Notes: generated by a model from the sequence alone, not told the origin. DNA of 7,326 nucleotides from Bacteroidales bacterium UBA1077 (GCA_002314195.1 DCCQ01000020.1:1-7326); one strand, 5' to 3'; shown: positions 1-6,944, counted from the first letter of the stretch. Numbers and translations are program-made.

Positions 1-249
1 AACATCACGCCGGAAGACATCGACGTGGTCGGTTCGTACTGCGAGGACCACGGCCCGTGGGCATACACCACCGTGTTCGCCTTCGAAAAGCCGGGCCACC
101 GCGTCGAGCCCAAGGCCAACGATGACGAAAGCATGGAGATCGAATGGGTGCCGATCGATGAGGTGCCCAACCGCAGACTGCTGACCGCCATGCGCACCGA
201 CTGGCCCAACTTCGCGGAGCGTTTGCGTCGACTTTCCCAGAACTGTTAG
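1..249 (+). CDS. Nudix hydrolase, C-terminal part (5' end outside window)
   Basis: The reading frame is open from base 1 and ends at TAG 247-249, giving 82 C-terminal residues. The fragment has the look of the back half of a Nudix domain: a strand ending in TTVFAFEK, an acidic stretch (NDDESMEIEWVPIDEVP) and a terminal helix ending in FAERLRRLSQNC. In the Nudix family the EIEWVPIDEV segment follows the catalytic helix. The Nudix box (GX5EX7REUXEEXGU) would lie upstream and is not in the window, so activity and substrate (NDP-sugars, oxidised nucleotides or others) cannot be stated. Base composition is markedly GC-rich with many C- or G-ending codons, unlike the genes to its right, which suggests it is resident chromosome. 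It converges on the lanthipeptide operon and is probably unrelated to it. Confidence 0.75.
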   Translation, partial: NITPEDIDVVGSYCEDHGPWAYTTVFAFEKPGHRVEPKANDDESMEIEWVPIDEVPNRRLLTAMRTDWPNFAERLRRLSQNC

Positions 250-269
250 TCTTCAGAGTTTCTTTTGGC

Positions 270-306
270 GCGCGGTATCGGCGTTTATCTTCCGTCGATA
301 CCGCGC
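270..306. terminator. Hairpin between convergent genes, possible bidirectional terminator
   Basis: The arms at 270-280 and 296-306 are a perfect 11-bp inverted repeat (GCGCGGTATCG / CGATACCGCGC) around a 15-base loop. It lies 20 bases after the Nudix stop and about 95 bases after the sensor kinase stop on the other strand, the right place for a shared terminator. No clear run of T's follows on either strand, so it is not a classical intrinsic terminator. A second small hairpin, AACCG / CGGTT with a 6-base loop (309-324), follows it. I see no gene in 250-399. Confidence 0.45.
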
Positions 307-399
307 ATAACCGTAGCTGCGGTTTGATTGGATGCCCATACTGTTCGGGTTTTGTGACAATGCTATACGTGTTCGTTTGATTATGAGCAGCAAATGAAG

Positions 400-1560
400 T
401 TATTGCAATGTCAAATTGCCCTCATTCGGCATCGTGGCATAAAGAATCCACATATCATCCTTTTCAACAGTAAGGGTTCCGTGGACAGTTTTCAGCTGCG
501 TTGATAATGCCGATAAGCCATACTGGCTTTTCGGAAGCTCTGTGGCCGTCTGAGTATCATTGTGCGACGAATTATATAGGGGATTGATTTGTGTGATTTC
601 TAGGGTTCGTTCATCAGACAGGATGGAAAGATCATAACGGCAGCCAGTGGGTGCGTGGCGTGCTATATTGGCGTAAATCTCGTTCAGTAGCATGACAAAT
701 AAGTGTTGCTCCGACTCGTTGAGACAAATCGTCATCGAGTCATCAAGTATGCTTTTGCCTGAGAATCCTAAACGATGCAGATTGTCGTCATGGTGTCTTA
801 GCAGTGTATGAAGATACTGGTTAAATGGTGTTTCCGATGCCGATGCAGTGGTTATGTTTCCGTGGCGCTGAAGGTTCTCAATGATGAGATGAGTCTGTTT
901 CAAAGCATTCAAGGCTTCTTGATTGATGAAGTCCCAAGGTTGGTTGGAATCTGATTGATTCAATCTCATTTGGCGCTGAGCCGTTCGAGCAATGAGAGAC
1001 AGGCTATTGGTAATTGCGTCATGCAACTGTGTCGCAGTATTGATTTCTCGTTCTCTATTGTTGAGTAGCATATGCAAATGCTCCGCTTCGCGGCGACGCC
1101 GCAATGCGTCCTGTTGCCAACGCAAACCGCATCCCAGCAATGCTGTAAGCGCTAGAGCAATCAAGGTAGACGACAAAGCTCTTATATCGTTCCAGGATCG
1201 TGTCCAGAGCATCTCGATTGTTTGGACTCCACAGACTAGTACTGATGCTATCAAGGAGGTGATATTGCTGTTGCGAAAACATAAGAAACCAAAGGCGACA
1301 AGTAAGGAATACAGCGATGTTGGTCCAGAATCATTCTGAAGTAGTGTATCGCATAAATCGATGAGTAAAGCTGTTCCGAATGCGATACGAGGATAAGCTG
1401 GGGAAAATGCGATGCATGCGATCTGAGCAACTATCAGTGCCCAAACACATGGTGCGTTGGAAGGGTGGAACGCCCAAGTGCATAAAACCATTGATTCTGC
1501 AATGAAGATGATGGTTATCGTAATTGGGGATGGTGGGTACCAAGGATTGATTCGATGCAT
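400..1560 (-). CDS. Sensor histidine kinase, HisKA_3 type, of the cluster's two-component system
   Basis: A 386-aa membrane kinase, predicted to autophosphorylate on His and pass the phosphate to the regulator encoded just upstream. Residues about 12-146 are a series of hydrophobic segments (five or six membrane spans) with little outside them, so there is no large sensory domain. A basic linker (RRRREAEHLH, 154-163) leads to a dimerisation helix with the H-box QLHDAITNSLSLI, where His180 is the likely phospho-acceptor; the HD pair is typical of NarL-partner kinases. The ATPase part shows an N-box (LLNEIYANIARHA, 291-303; Glu294, Asn298) and a G2-like YGLSALSTQLKTVHGTL (347-363). The D-x-G-x-G motif expected between them is not recognisable (ITQINP there), so ATP binding may be atypical. 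The start ATG lies 4 bases after the regulator's stop, indicating coupled translation. The stimulus is unknown; quorum-like sensing of the lanthipeptide is only a guess. Confidence 0.85.
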   Translation of the reverse strand: MHRINPWYPPSPITITIIFIAESMVLCTWAFHPSNAPCVWALIVAQIACIAFSPAYPRIAFGTALLIDLCDTLLQNDSGPTSLYSLLVAFGFLCFRNSNITSLIASVLVCGVQTIEMLWTRSWNDIRALSSTLIALALTALLGCGLRWQQDALRRRREAEHLHMLLNNREREINTATQLHDAITNSLSLIARTAQRQMRLNQSDSNQPWDFINQEALNALKQTHLIIENLQRHGNITTASASETPFNQYLHTLLRHHDDNLHRLGFSGKSILDDSMTICLNESEQHLFVMLLNEIYANIARHAPTGCRYDLSILSDERTLEITQINPLYNSSHNDTQTATELPKSQYGLSALSTQLKTVHGTLTVEKDDMWILYATMPNEGNLTLQ

Positions 1561-1564
1561 GAGG

Positions 1565-2227
1565 TTATCTTTCGCCGAGCCATATAGCGACGGCTTGCCG
1601 AGCGGTTTTCGCCTTCATTTTTTTCATGATGTTGTGCATATGTCTACGTACGGTCGCTTCCTTGACTCCGATTACAGCACTTACCTCGCGATCGGTAAGT
1701 CCCCTTTCAGACACCAGTCCGATGATCTCTTCCTCTCGTACGGTCAATAAAGGTGAAAAGTTTTCATGTTTGAGCCGAGCTTGTGCCAGAATTGGTGTCT
1801 CGAACCCAGGTAAGGAATCACTTCTCTGTAATGTGGCGATAGCTTGGATAATGGCTTTCTCGTCATTCTTGCTTACTAGGCCTTGCACTCCTGCTCGCCG
1901 TGCCTTGTGCTCATACGAGGATAAGGAAAAGCTGGTGACTGCCAGCAGCCGTGTCTTTGTGTTGGTTAGTCTCATTCTTCTGCATAGTGAATCTCCTTGA
2001 ATACCTTCGAGGGACATGTCTGTGATTAAGATGTCTGGTGTGTCTTCGAAATGGGAGCAGTGTTCAAGGGCATGCTGAGCGTCCATGGACGTCCAAAGTA
2101 GTGAAGTGAACGTTGCTTGTTCTTTGATGAGTTGTATGAGTGAAGCCAGCGCCATAGGATCGTTGTCCACCACGGCGATGCGGCAGAATGAAAACGACTT
2201 ACTTGGGTTGCCCGCTGAAACCGTCAT
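1565..2227 (-). CDS. Response regulator, NarL/LuxR family
   Basis: A 220-aa DNA-binding regulator. The N-terminal receiver domain has the acidic pair in VVDNDP (Asp21, Asp23), the phospho-acceptor in ILITDMS (Asp70), the switch Thr in AVTS (Thr98) and the conserved Lys in LVSKND (Lys120). The C-terminal LuxR helix-turn-helix covers about 160-218, with LTVREEEII and the recognition helix region EATVRRHMHNIMKKM. All catalytic receiver residues are present, so regulation by phosphorylation from the downstream kinase is likely. Start choice: a TTG at 2236 would also open the frame, but the strong AGGAGGA (2237-2243) sits only 1 base from it and 9 bases from the ATG at 2227, so the ATG is preferred. 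Class III clusters of the ram/amf type in Streptomyces also carry a LuxR-type regulator (RamR, AmfR). The likely target is the lanA promoter region and perhaps its own promoter; this is inference. Confidence 0.9.
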   Translation of the reverse strand: MTVSAGNPSKSFSFCRIAVVDNDPMALASLIQLIKEQATFTSLLWTSMDAQHALEHCSHFEDTPDILITDMSLEGIQGDSLCRRMRLTNTKTRLLAVTSFSLSSYEHKARRAGVQGLVSKNDEKAIIQAIATLQRSDSLPGFETPILAQARLKHENFSPLLTVREEEIIGLVSERGLTDREVSAVIGVKEATVRRHMHNIMKKMKAKTARQAVAIWLGER

Positions 2228-2259
2228 GCCTCCCAATCCTCCTGAAGCGATTTGAATGC

Positions 2260-2283
2260 AAACTTCTTATAAAAGAATAGTTT
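2260..2283. promoter_or_regulatory. Inverted repeat upstream of the regulator gene
   Basis: On the plus strand AAAC-TTCTT, spacer ATAA, then AAGAA-TA-GTTT: a 9-bp AT-rich stem with a 2-base bulge. It sits 33-56 bases upstream of the regulator ATG, in the only sizeable gap inside the cluster (2228-2319). It could be an operator, part of a promoter, or a weak attenuating hairpin. I see no convincing -35/-10 pair here. Confidence 0.3.
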
Positions 2284-2288
2284 TCATT

Positions 2289-2301
2289 TGTATCGGATAC
2301 A
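2289..2301. promoter_or_regulatory. Perfect 13-bp palindrome, candidate operator upstream of the regulator
   Basis: TGTATC-G-GATACA is a perfect 6-1-6 dyad 19 bases after the transporter stop and 62 bases before the regulator ATG. The position suits an operator controlling a separate regulator-kinase transcript. I did not find a second copy in the lanA upstream region, so if it is an operator it may serve only this promoter. Confidence 0.35.
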
Positions 2302-2319
2302 TTGCGTTGGTTGTGAGAA

Positions 2320-3937
2320 CTATAGCTGAATGTTAAAGACCGCGTTTTGAATCGGTTCCAAACGGTGAGAAATGACTACGACCGTGTGATTTTTGGCAAA
2401 CATCTGTATTGCGTCGGATACCTTTCTTTCTGATTGTGAATCTAAATGAGATGTCGGCTCATCCAAAATGATGATTGGTGTATTCCGTAGAAAACCTCGG
2501 ATGATGCTTAAACGTTGCATTTCTCCAGCAGATGCATCGGAAATCAGATCAGAAAGAGCTGAGTCCAACCCATCGGGCAGCTTGCGATAGAACGGTGTCA
2601 AACCAAATGGTTCAAACCAGCGGAGCACGGTACTGTCTGGGATGTTACGACCGAGCGTTAAGGATTCGCGTAAGGTTCGTCCGTAGAGGGGAGACTCCTG
2701 CAGGACAAGGGATACAAGGTGTTCGCGAATGAATTCCCCGCCAAGTTGTTCGATAGTTTGTGTCCCATACAGGATTTGTCCTTCTGAAGGAGGGACGATT
2801 CCGATGGCGGCCAGAGCAAGGGTTGTTTTCCCTGATCCAGACGGCCCAGTTACGGAAACAAGCCCGTTCTCGGGAAGCTCAAAAGACATCGCTTGAAACA
2901 CAACAGGGGAACATGAGGAATATTGGATTGAAACGTTGTTGAATCGAAGTCGGTAACATGAGTTTGCTAATTCGAGATTCCCCGTCAAGGTATTAGTGAC
3001 CTGATTGTCGCTGGTAAGGGGCTTGAGCCGCTCAAATGCGGTTACGGCGGAAGCGATGCTGCTGATGGATGAGGTGAAGCTTCCTAGGGGAGAAACCAAT
3101 ATCAGTAGGAAAGTAATGATTACGGCCAAGGATTGATATGAAAGGTCGTTGGAAGCTATTCTCACGCTTCCAAGAAATATGACGATAATCAAAAAGAATT
3201 GTGCTGCAAGTGAAGATATAGGTGACAAAATCGCTAGAATACGAGCCAGTTTTTTTGATGAATGAAATAAACTTTCTGAAGCTAAAGTATAATTTTTGAT
3301 TGATTGTGTTTCCAAGTTATTTGCTTTCACGAAAATGGCGCTTGAGGCAAATTTCTGAATATTCTCACCGATATGGGAATACTGTTGCTGGATGCTCTTA
3401 GTGAGTTTGGATATCTGTTTTCCTGAGATAAGGGAAATTATCAGGATTAATGCAAGTAAGAAGATAGTGGTCAAAGAAAGAATGGGATCAATAATAATAA
3501 TAGTGATTGTGGAGCACAATATAAGTAAGATTGTTCCAGGTAAGGAAAGAACTTGAGGATTGACAATGTTTTTTGCAACTGTGATATCTGAGATTGTTCT
3601 CGATGCTAGTTCGCCGTTGGAGTATTTTGCTAATTCTGAAGTACTAAGGTTAAAAATGTGTCGTCCAACTAATAATTGGAGTTTGAGCACAAAGCGCTGG
3701 GAAAGCAGCTGGCTGCAATAATTGGTTAAAGCATTGAGCAGTGAGTTGCTGATGAATAAAAAAACAGAATAATACAATATCGAACATCGATGGTGCCATA
3801 CGATGAAAAAAACCAACGAGGTTTCCGATATAGAGAGGTTGTATATATATTAATATATTGGAAAAAATATTTATGCAAATGAGAAAAAATATAAGGAATC
3901 TTGATCCTCGTAGAATGGTATGTAGGATAGATATCAT
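2320..3937 (-). pseudogene. ABC exporter for the lanthipeptide (LanT-like), reading frame broken at an A7/T7 run
   Basis: A half-size ABC exporter: six hydrophobic segments, then one ATPase domain, with no N-terminal C39 peptidase domain. It probably moves the modified peptide across the membrane as a homodimer. The natural start is the ATG at 3937 behind GAGGAG (3944-3949, 6-base spacer). This frame reads MISILHTILRGSRFLIFF and runs to VGFF, where the seven T's of the coding strand (A's at 3806-3812) put the rest one base out of frame. Dropping one T gives a continuous 538-aa protein with good transmembrane sequence on both sides. In that protein Walker A (GPSGSGKTT) is about 364-372, Q-loop Gln413, signature SAGEMQR 469-475 (variant of LSGGQ), Walker B IIILDEP 488-494 and H-loop His524. 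As written, translation from the good start ends after about 95 residues; the 3' part could only start at a TTG (3816) without a good ribosome site. True lesion, phase variation, slippage or sequencing error are all possible. Confidence 0.8.
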
Positions 3938-3947
3938 AGTTTTCTCC

Positions 3948-4007
3948 TCAAAATATTTGTTCATTTTCCTCGACATGCAGAGCTTGCATTTGGAGAATCT
4001 CGTTCAT
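3948..4007 (-). CDS. Core-less class III leader peptide minigene (19 aa)
   Basis: The frame ATG 4007 to TGA 3948 encodes MNEILQMQALHVEENEQIF. The first half matches the class III lanthipeptide leader pattern: a short N-terminus, an ILxxQ box (ILQMQ; compare ILELQ in LanA2 here and in labyrinthopeptin-type leaders) and then an acidic helix-like stretch. It then stops with no Ser/Cys core. Reading on past the stop gives no Cys-containing segment, so it is not simply a nonsense-interrupted precursor. It has the best ribosome site in the window: AAAGGAGGTGA (4013-4023), which also contains the LanKC stop. Its own TGA is part of the transporter's ribosome site. Options: a leader acting in trans on LanKC, a translational coupling device, or the relic of a third lanA. 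The reading frame is directly visible; function is inference. Confidence 0.6.
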   Translation of the reverse strand: MNEILQMQALHVEENEQIF

Positions 4008-4012
4008 TGTGG

Positions 4013-4023
4013 TCACCTCCTTT
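4013..4023 (-). promoter_or_regulatory. Near-perfect Shine-Dalgarno overlapping the LanKC stop
   Basis: The minus strand reads AAAGGAGGTGA, complementary over its whole length to the usual 3' end of 16S rRNA (established knowledge), with CCACA before the minigene ATG at 4007. Its last three bases are the LanKC stop codon. Other genes of the cluster have shorter sites: AAGGAG for lanA2 (6760-6765), GAGGAG for the transporter, AGGAGGA for the regulator and only GGGAAGAGAG for lanKC. Confidence 0.75.
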
Positions 4024-6589
4024 CCAATAATGGGAATCCGGGAAAAATGGATAACATGTTACCGCTCAATGCATAAATCCAGCCTATTGTTCCGGTGGCA
4101 AGGTCATCTGAAAAACGATATGAAAAATCGCCTGGTGCATACAGTGATTCGTCATCACTTTTCTGAATGAGAAAGAGCGGTGCATAATCGAGCGCAATCT
4201 GTCTAGAGGTTTGATTATATCCTGAAAGGGTAAGAAGTGTGCCAATGAGCCCGGCTTCTCCTTTAAAAAGACCGGCATGTGCGCAGGGGCGCGCGGTTAG
4301 GGCATTATGTATGGATGCTAGATGCTCTTGTTGATGATCCCGAATGTTTGGATATTGCGTTCTGTGTTGTATTGTAAGACTCACGCCTGCGCTCCCAAGC
4401 GAGAAATATGGCATCAAACGAGAATCGTCGGTTGCCAGATTGCATATGCCGTCGGTAATGGTCAGACGTTGCAGATCTTGCTGAAGACATATATCGGCAA
4501 GATCCAAATACTTTTGTGACGAAGTGATGTCGTACATGCGCATGCATGCTAGGGAAACGCCGGACCAGCCATATAACAACCCTGTTGGTGTTGCGCTGGA
4601 GTCGTATATGAGGGTATTGTTGGGCTCCGTGAGTAACGCAGTGCATCGTTCTATACATTGTTCTGCGATTTTGAGGGATATCTTATCATGATAATGTTCG
4701 TGATAGTACGTGAGAGCAAGGATTATTCCCGCATATCCCGATTCGATGGAGATGGAAGCAATACCTTTGGAATCGGAGGATGCGATATAATCTGCGAGCA
4801 TATGAACGATATGTTGCGCGATATGCTGCTGCTCAGCTCTGATTGCAAGTTCGATCATTCCGGCTATCCCGGTGAATAAGCCATATGAGAAATATCCTTC
4901 AATATAGCTGGGAAGATTAGAATCAACAGTGTTAAGCCACTCTGGAAGTTTTGTCCGTAATGCTGGATGGTCGGGCGCGAAATCAAGAAGTGTTTTCCAA
5001 ACCCCGGCTCCGCCATAGGCCAAGGAGTATCGGTTTAATCGGTGTTCATATTGAAGTGGATCTCCATGAATGAGACTTGATGAAGACCAGTTAATTGCAG
5101 CTGAGAGTGAGTCGCGTAAATCTTTGACGATTTTCTTTATGCTGATGGGGTGGTATTGCTTGGATGTGATAAGAGCGGTTTGGTTTGCTAATGCATCGAT
5201 ACCTTCTGATTGTGCGGCATGAATGATGGTGCCAAGGATTCTGCTTCCTTCCAGGCCGTACTCAGAGGTAATCCATTGTTGCATTTCTTTAGGTTTGTTT
5301 GATCCCAGCATTTCGATAGTGCTCATCGGAAGTAAAGCGCCTCGAATTGAACGGTAAAGGCCTATCCAATCTCTTGCGTTCAATGGATCGTTGACCGAAT
5401 CAAAATATCCAGGTGTGCCGATGGAAAGAGCGTGATCGCAGTTGTGCAGGATTGCTGTCTCAAAATCAATGAAAAAAGCCTGGTTAGTATCAGGGTTAAC
5501 AATAATATTATGCGGTTGAATATCTCCGTGCGCATATCCTTCTTTGTGCAATTGCAAGAGTGTTTGTGTCAGACTCTTGACAACATGTTGCAATGTGTTC
5601 AAATACTGCGCAGTTGCTTCAGCTGGCTTGCCTCGGCTGAAAGGATAATTTAACGCGAGCCATCGGCCTAGCGTCATTGATTGTTCAAAGGTTTCTACGA
5701 TATAGTGATGCTCCCAAGCATCAAATTCGTCGATAATATGGGGTACTCCGTTAAGCTCTTCAAGAGCTCTTAATACTTGTGCTTCATGCTTGATTCTTGC
5801 TATGGCGTCATGACCTGAGGCGTCCAAGCCGCAATATGGACGCCCTTCTTTCATGATGTAGTCGGTACTGCCTTTTGAAACTTGATACACGCCTCCGCCT
5901 GTGCTGAAATGAAGAGCTTTTCGTACCTCAAACCCATGGAAATCAGGAACTTGTTCGCCGGATTCCTGTGCAAGTTGATCTTGTATAAGGAAGGCTGGCG
6001 TTGTTACCCAATCGGGAACTCGATAATAGGGGACTCTGACATCCTCCACATATGATTCATCGGGTTTTATGACGCATAATTTCCCTGTGGGGTCCTGAAT
6101 CTTTTGGAATCCACCATAGCGGTAAAAAATCGGCCCTTGTTTGTATCGCATGTCACTCAGGATGTATGGTGCAGAACGATACTCTACGAGGAGCGCATCC
6201 AAATGGGTTATAGTGTGCTTAAGGTCAATTTCATTGGGATATATGGTGATAAATTTACCGCATGCCGTACGATTTCCGCTCTTTGAATTCTTGAGTAACA
6301 GTTTTTGGGGCGTTGTTGTAAATTTAAACGAGATGTTGTTCTGGAAACAATATGAAGATACAATGGACAATACCTGCTGAGCATTGTCTAAAGTGGATGA
6401 TACATGTAACTTCCATCCTTGAGTTGGAAGTGTATGCCGTGCCGGTGCCACGTAAGACCAGTAATCGTCTGTAACTTTAATCCAGTTGTTGGGCAGGTTG
6501 ATGGCATACTCACGGCTGTTGATATCCGGTTTGGCAGGGGTGTAATACAACCCGGGTTGACCAATGAAATCTATATATTTCCCGGTCAT
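4013..6589 (-). CDS. lanKC: Class III lanthipeptide synthetase LanKC
   Basis: An 858-aa cytoplasmic enzyme, the usual size for LanKC, that dehydrates precursor Ser/Thr and forms lanthionine or labionin rings. Residues about 1-220 are the OspF-like phospho-Ser/Thr lyase domain, with the family-typical FKFTTTPQKLLL (88-99), RTACGKFITIYP (107-118) and FYRYGGF (155-161). About 221-480 is a Ser/Thr kinase: glycine loop STGGGVYQV (229-237), Lys247, catalytic HGDIQPHN (354-361) and the metal-binding triad as DFE (375-377). About 500-850 is a LanC-like cyclase with GGAG (526-529), FTGIAG (572-577), GYAG (618-621), YGWSG (673-677), LGSAG (731-735) and FKGEAG (775-780). The zinc-binding Cys/His of LanC are absent (FSLGSAG and FKGEAG where WCxG and CHG occur), which is the class III condition and separates it from zinc-dependent class IV LanL. 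The start ATG lies 30 bases after the lanA2 stop, so the genes are probably co-transcribed. Confidence 0.95.
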   Translation of the reverse strand: MTGKYIDFIGQPGLYYTPAKPDINSREYAINLPNNWIKVTDDYWSYVAPARHTLPTQGWKLHVSSTLDNAQQVLSIVSSYCFQNNISFKFTTTPQKLLLKNSKSGNRTACGKFITIYPNEIDLKHTITHLDALLVEYRSAPYILSDMRYKQGPIFYRYGGFQKIQDPTGKLCVIKPDESYVEDVRVPYYRVPDWVTTPAFLIQDQLAQESGEQVPDFHGFEVRKALHFSTGGGVYQVSKGSTDYIMKEGRPYCGLDASGHDAIARIKHEAQVLRALEELNGVPHIIDEFDAWEHHYIVETFEQSMTLGRWLALNYPFSRGKPAEATAQYLNTLQHVVKSLTQTLLQLHKEGYAHGDIQPHNIIVNPDTNQAFFIDFETAILHNCDHALSIGTPGYFDSVNDPLNARDWIGLYRSIRGALLPMSTIEMLGSNKPKEMQQWITSEYGLEGSRILGTIIHAAQSEGIDALANQTALITSKQYHPISIKKIVKDLRDSLSAAINWSSSSLIHGDPLQYEHRLNRYSLAYGGAGVWKTLLDFAPDHPALRTKLPEWLNTVDSNLPSYIEGYFSYGLFTGIAGMIELAIRAEQQHIAQHIVHMLADYIASSDSKGIASISIESGYAGIILALTYYHEHYHDKISLKIAEQCIERCTALLTEPNNTLIYDSSATPTGLLYGWSGVSLACMRMYDITSSQKYLDLADICLQQDLQRLTITDGICNLATDDSRLMPYFSLGSAGVSLTIQHRTQYPNIRDHQQEHLASIHNALTARPCAHAGLFKGEAGLIGTLLTLSGYNQTSRQIALDYAPLFLIQKSDDESLYAPGDFSYRFSDDLATGTIGWIYALSGNMLSIFPGFPLLERR

Positions 6590-6619
6590 GGTTTCTCTCT
6601 TCCCTATAGGTAGACTGTT

Positions 6620-6754
6620 TCATTTATCCATGCAAAATAACAGGCTAATAGTGCTTTCTTTTTTGCAGACGAAGGCGATGCTGATTGTTGAACCTCCATC
6701 GTCTGGCTCTTCCTCGGGCGGCAGTAATTGTTGTAGTTCCAAAATCCACTTCAT
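6620..6754 (-). CDS. lanA: Class III lanthipeptide precursor LanA2 (44 aa)
   Basis: ATG 6754 to TGA 6620 encodes a 44-aa peptide beginning MKWILELQQLLPPEEEPDDG. The ILELQ box at 4-8 is the leader motif recognised by class III synthetases, followed by an acidic linker (EEEPDD, 14-19) and Gly-Gly (20-21). The core holds two ring motifs: STISIAFVC (22-30, S-x2-S-x4-C) and STISLLFC (34-41, S-x2-S-x3-C), joined by KKE and ending MDK. This is the labionin/lanthionine signature of SapB and labyrinthopeptin relatives, and the two halves look like an internal duplication. The start is fixed by AAGGAG (6760-6765) 5 bases upstream. It lies 23 bases after lanA1 and 30 bases before lanKC. Gly-Gly resembles a cleavage site, but the transporter here has no peptidase domain and LanA1 lacks it, so the cleavage point is unknown. 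Confidence 0.9.
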   Translation of the reverse strand: MKWILELQQLLPPEEEPDDGGSTISIAFVCKKESTISLLFCMDK

Positions 6755-6777
6755 GTTATCTCCTTAGGATGAGATCT

Positions 6778-6918
6778 CTAGCAGACGGCAATGGACGCAG
6801 TGCTCATTGGCATAAATGTGGTCCATATACAGAGTGCCGCTGAAAATGATGAAAAAATAGAGTTTGTTTTTATGTCCGCATCTGCTTTCATTGTTTGCAA
6901 TGTAAGGACCTTATTCAT
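6778..6918 (-). CDS. lanA: Class III lanthipeptide precursor LanA1 (46 aa)
   Basis: ATG 6918 to TAG 6778 encodes a 46-aa peptide starting MNKVLTLQTMKADADIKTN. VLTLQ (4-8) is in the same place as ILELQ of LanA2 and fits the class III leader box. The C-terminal half has two ring motifs: SSFSAALC (23-30, with Ser23-x2-Ser26-x3-Cys30; Ser20 is another possible donor) and STASIAVC (39-46, Ser39-x2-Ser42-x3-Cys46), so the peptide ends on its ring Cys. The segment between (IWTTFMPM, 31-38) has two Thr that could also be dehydrated. Outside the STxSI(x)xxC motif it shares little with LanA2, so the operon appears to make two distinct products. The ribosome site is weak (AAGG about 10 bases upstream). 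It is the first gene of the cluster. Confidence 0.87.
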   Translation of the reverse strand: MNKVLTLQTMKADADIKTNSIFSSFSAALCIWTTFMPMSTASIAVC

Positions 6919-6944
6919 AATGTGCCTACCTTGTCGTATTGTCT

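Noticed and set aside
992..1339. Plus-strand open frames opposite the kinase, regulator and LanKC genes
   Set aside because: They are antisense to clearly coding genes with domain motifs, and their translations look like shadow frames with no ribosome sites.
2228..2236. TTG at 2236 as start of the response regulator
   Set aside because: The Shine-Dalgarno AGGAGGA would be only 1 base away; the ATG at 2227 is properly spaced.
2320..3816. Exporter starting at TTG 3816 as a complete 498-aa protein
   Set aside because: This drops the first membrane segment, has no ribosome site and starts exactly at the homopolymer. Good transmembrane sequence in the other frame upstream shows the gene is longer.
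3938..3976. Upstream ATG (3976) as exporter start, adding 13 residues
   Set aside because: It lies inside the minigene in another frame and has no ribosome site; the ATG at 3937 has GAGGAG with a 6-base spacer.
569..6413. CRISPR array, tRNA/rRNA, insertion sequence or attachment site
   Set aside because: No regularly spaced repeats, cloverleaf-like sequence, transposase motif or terminal inverted repeats were seen.
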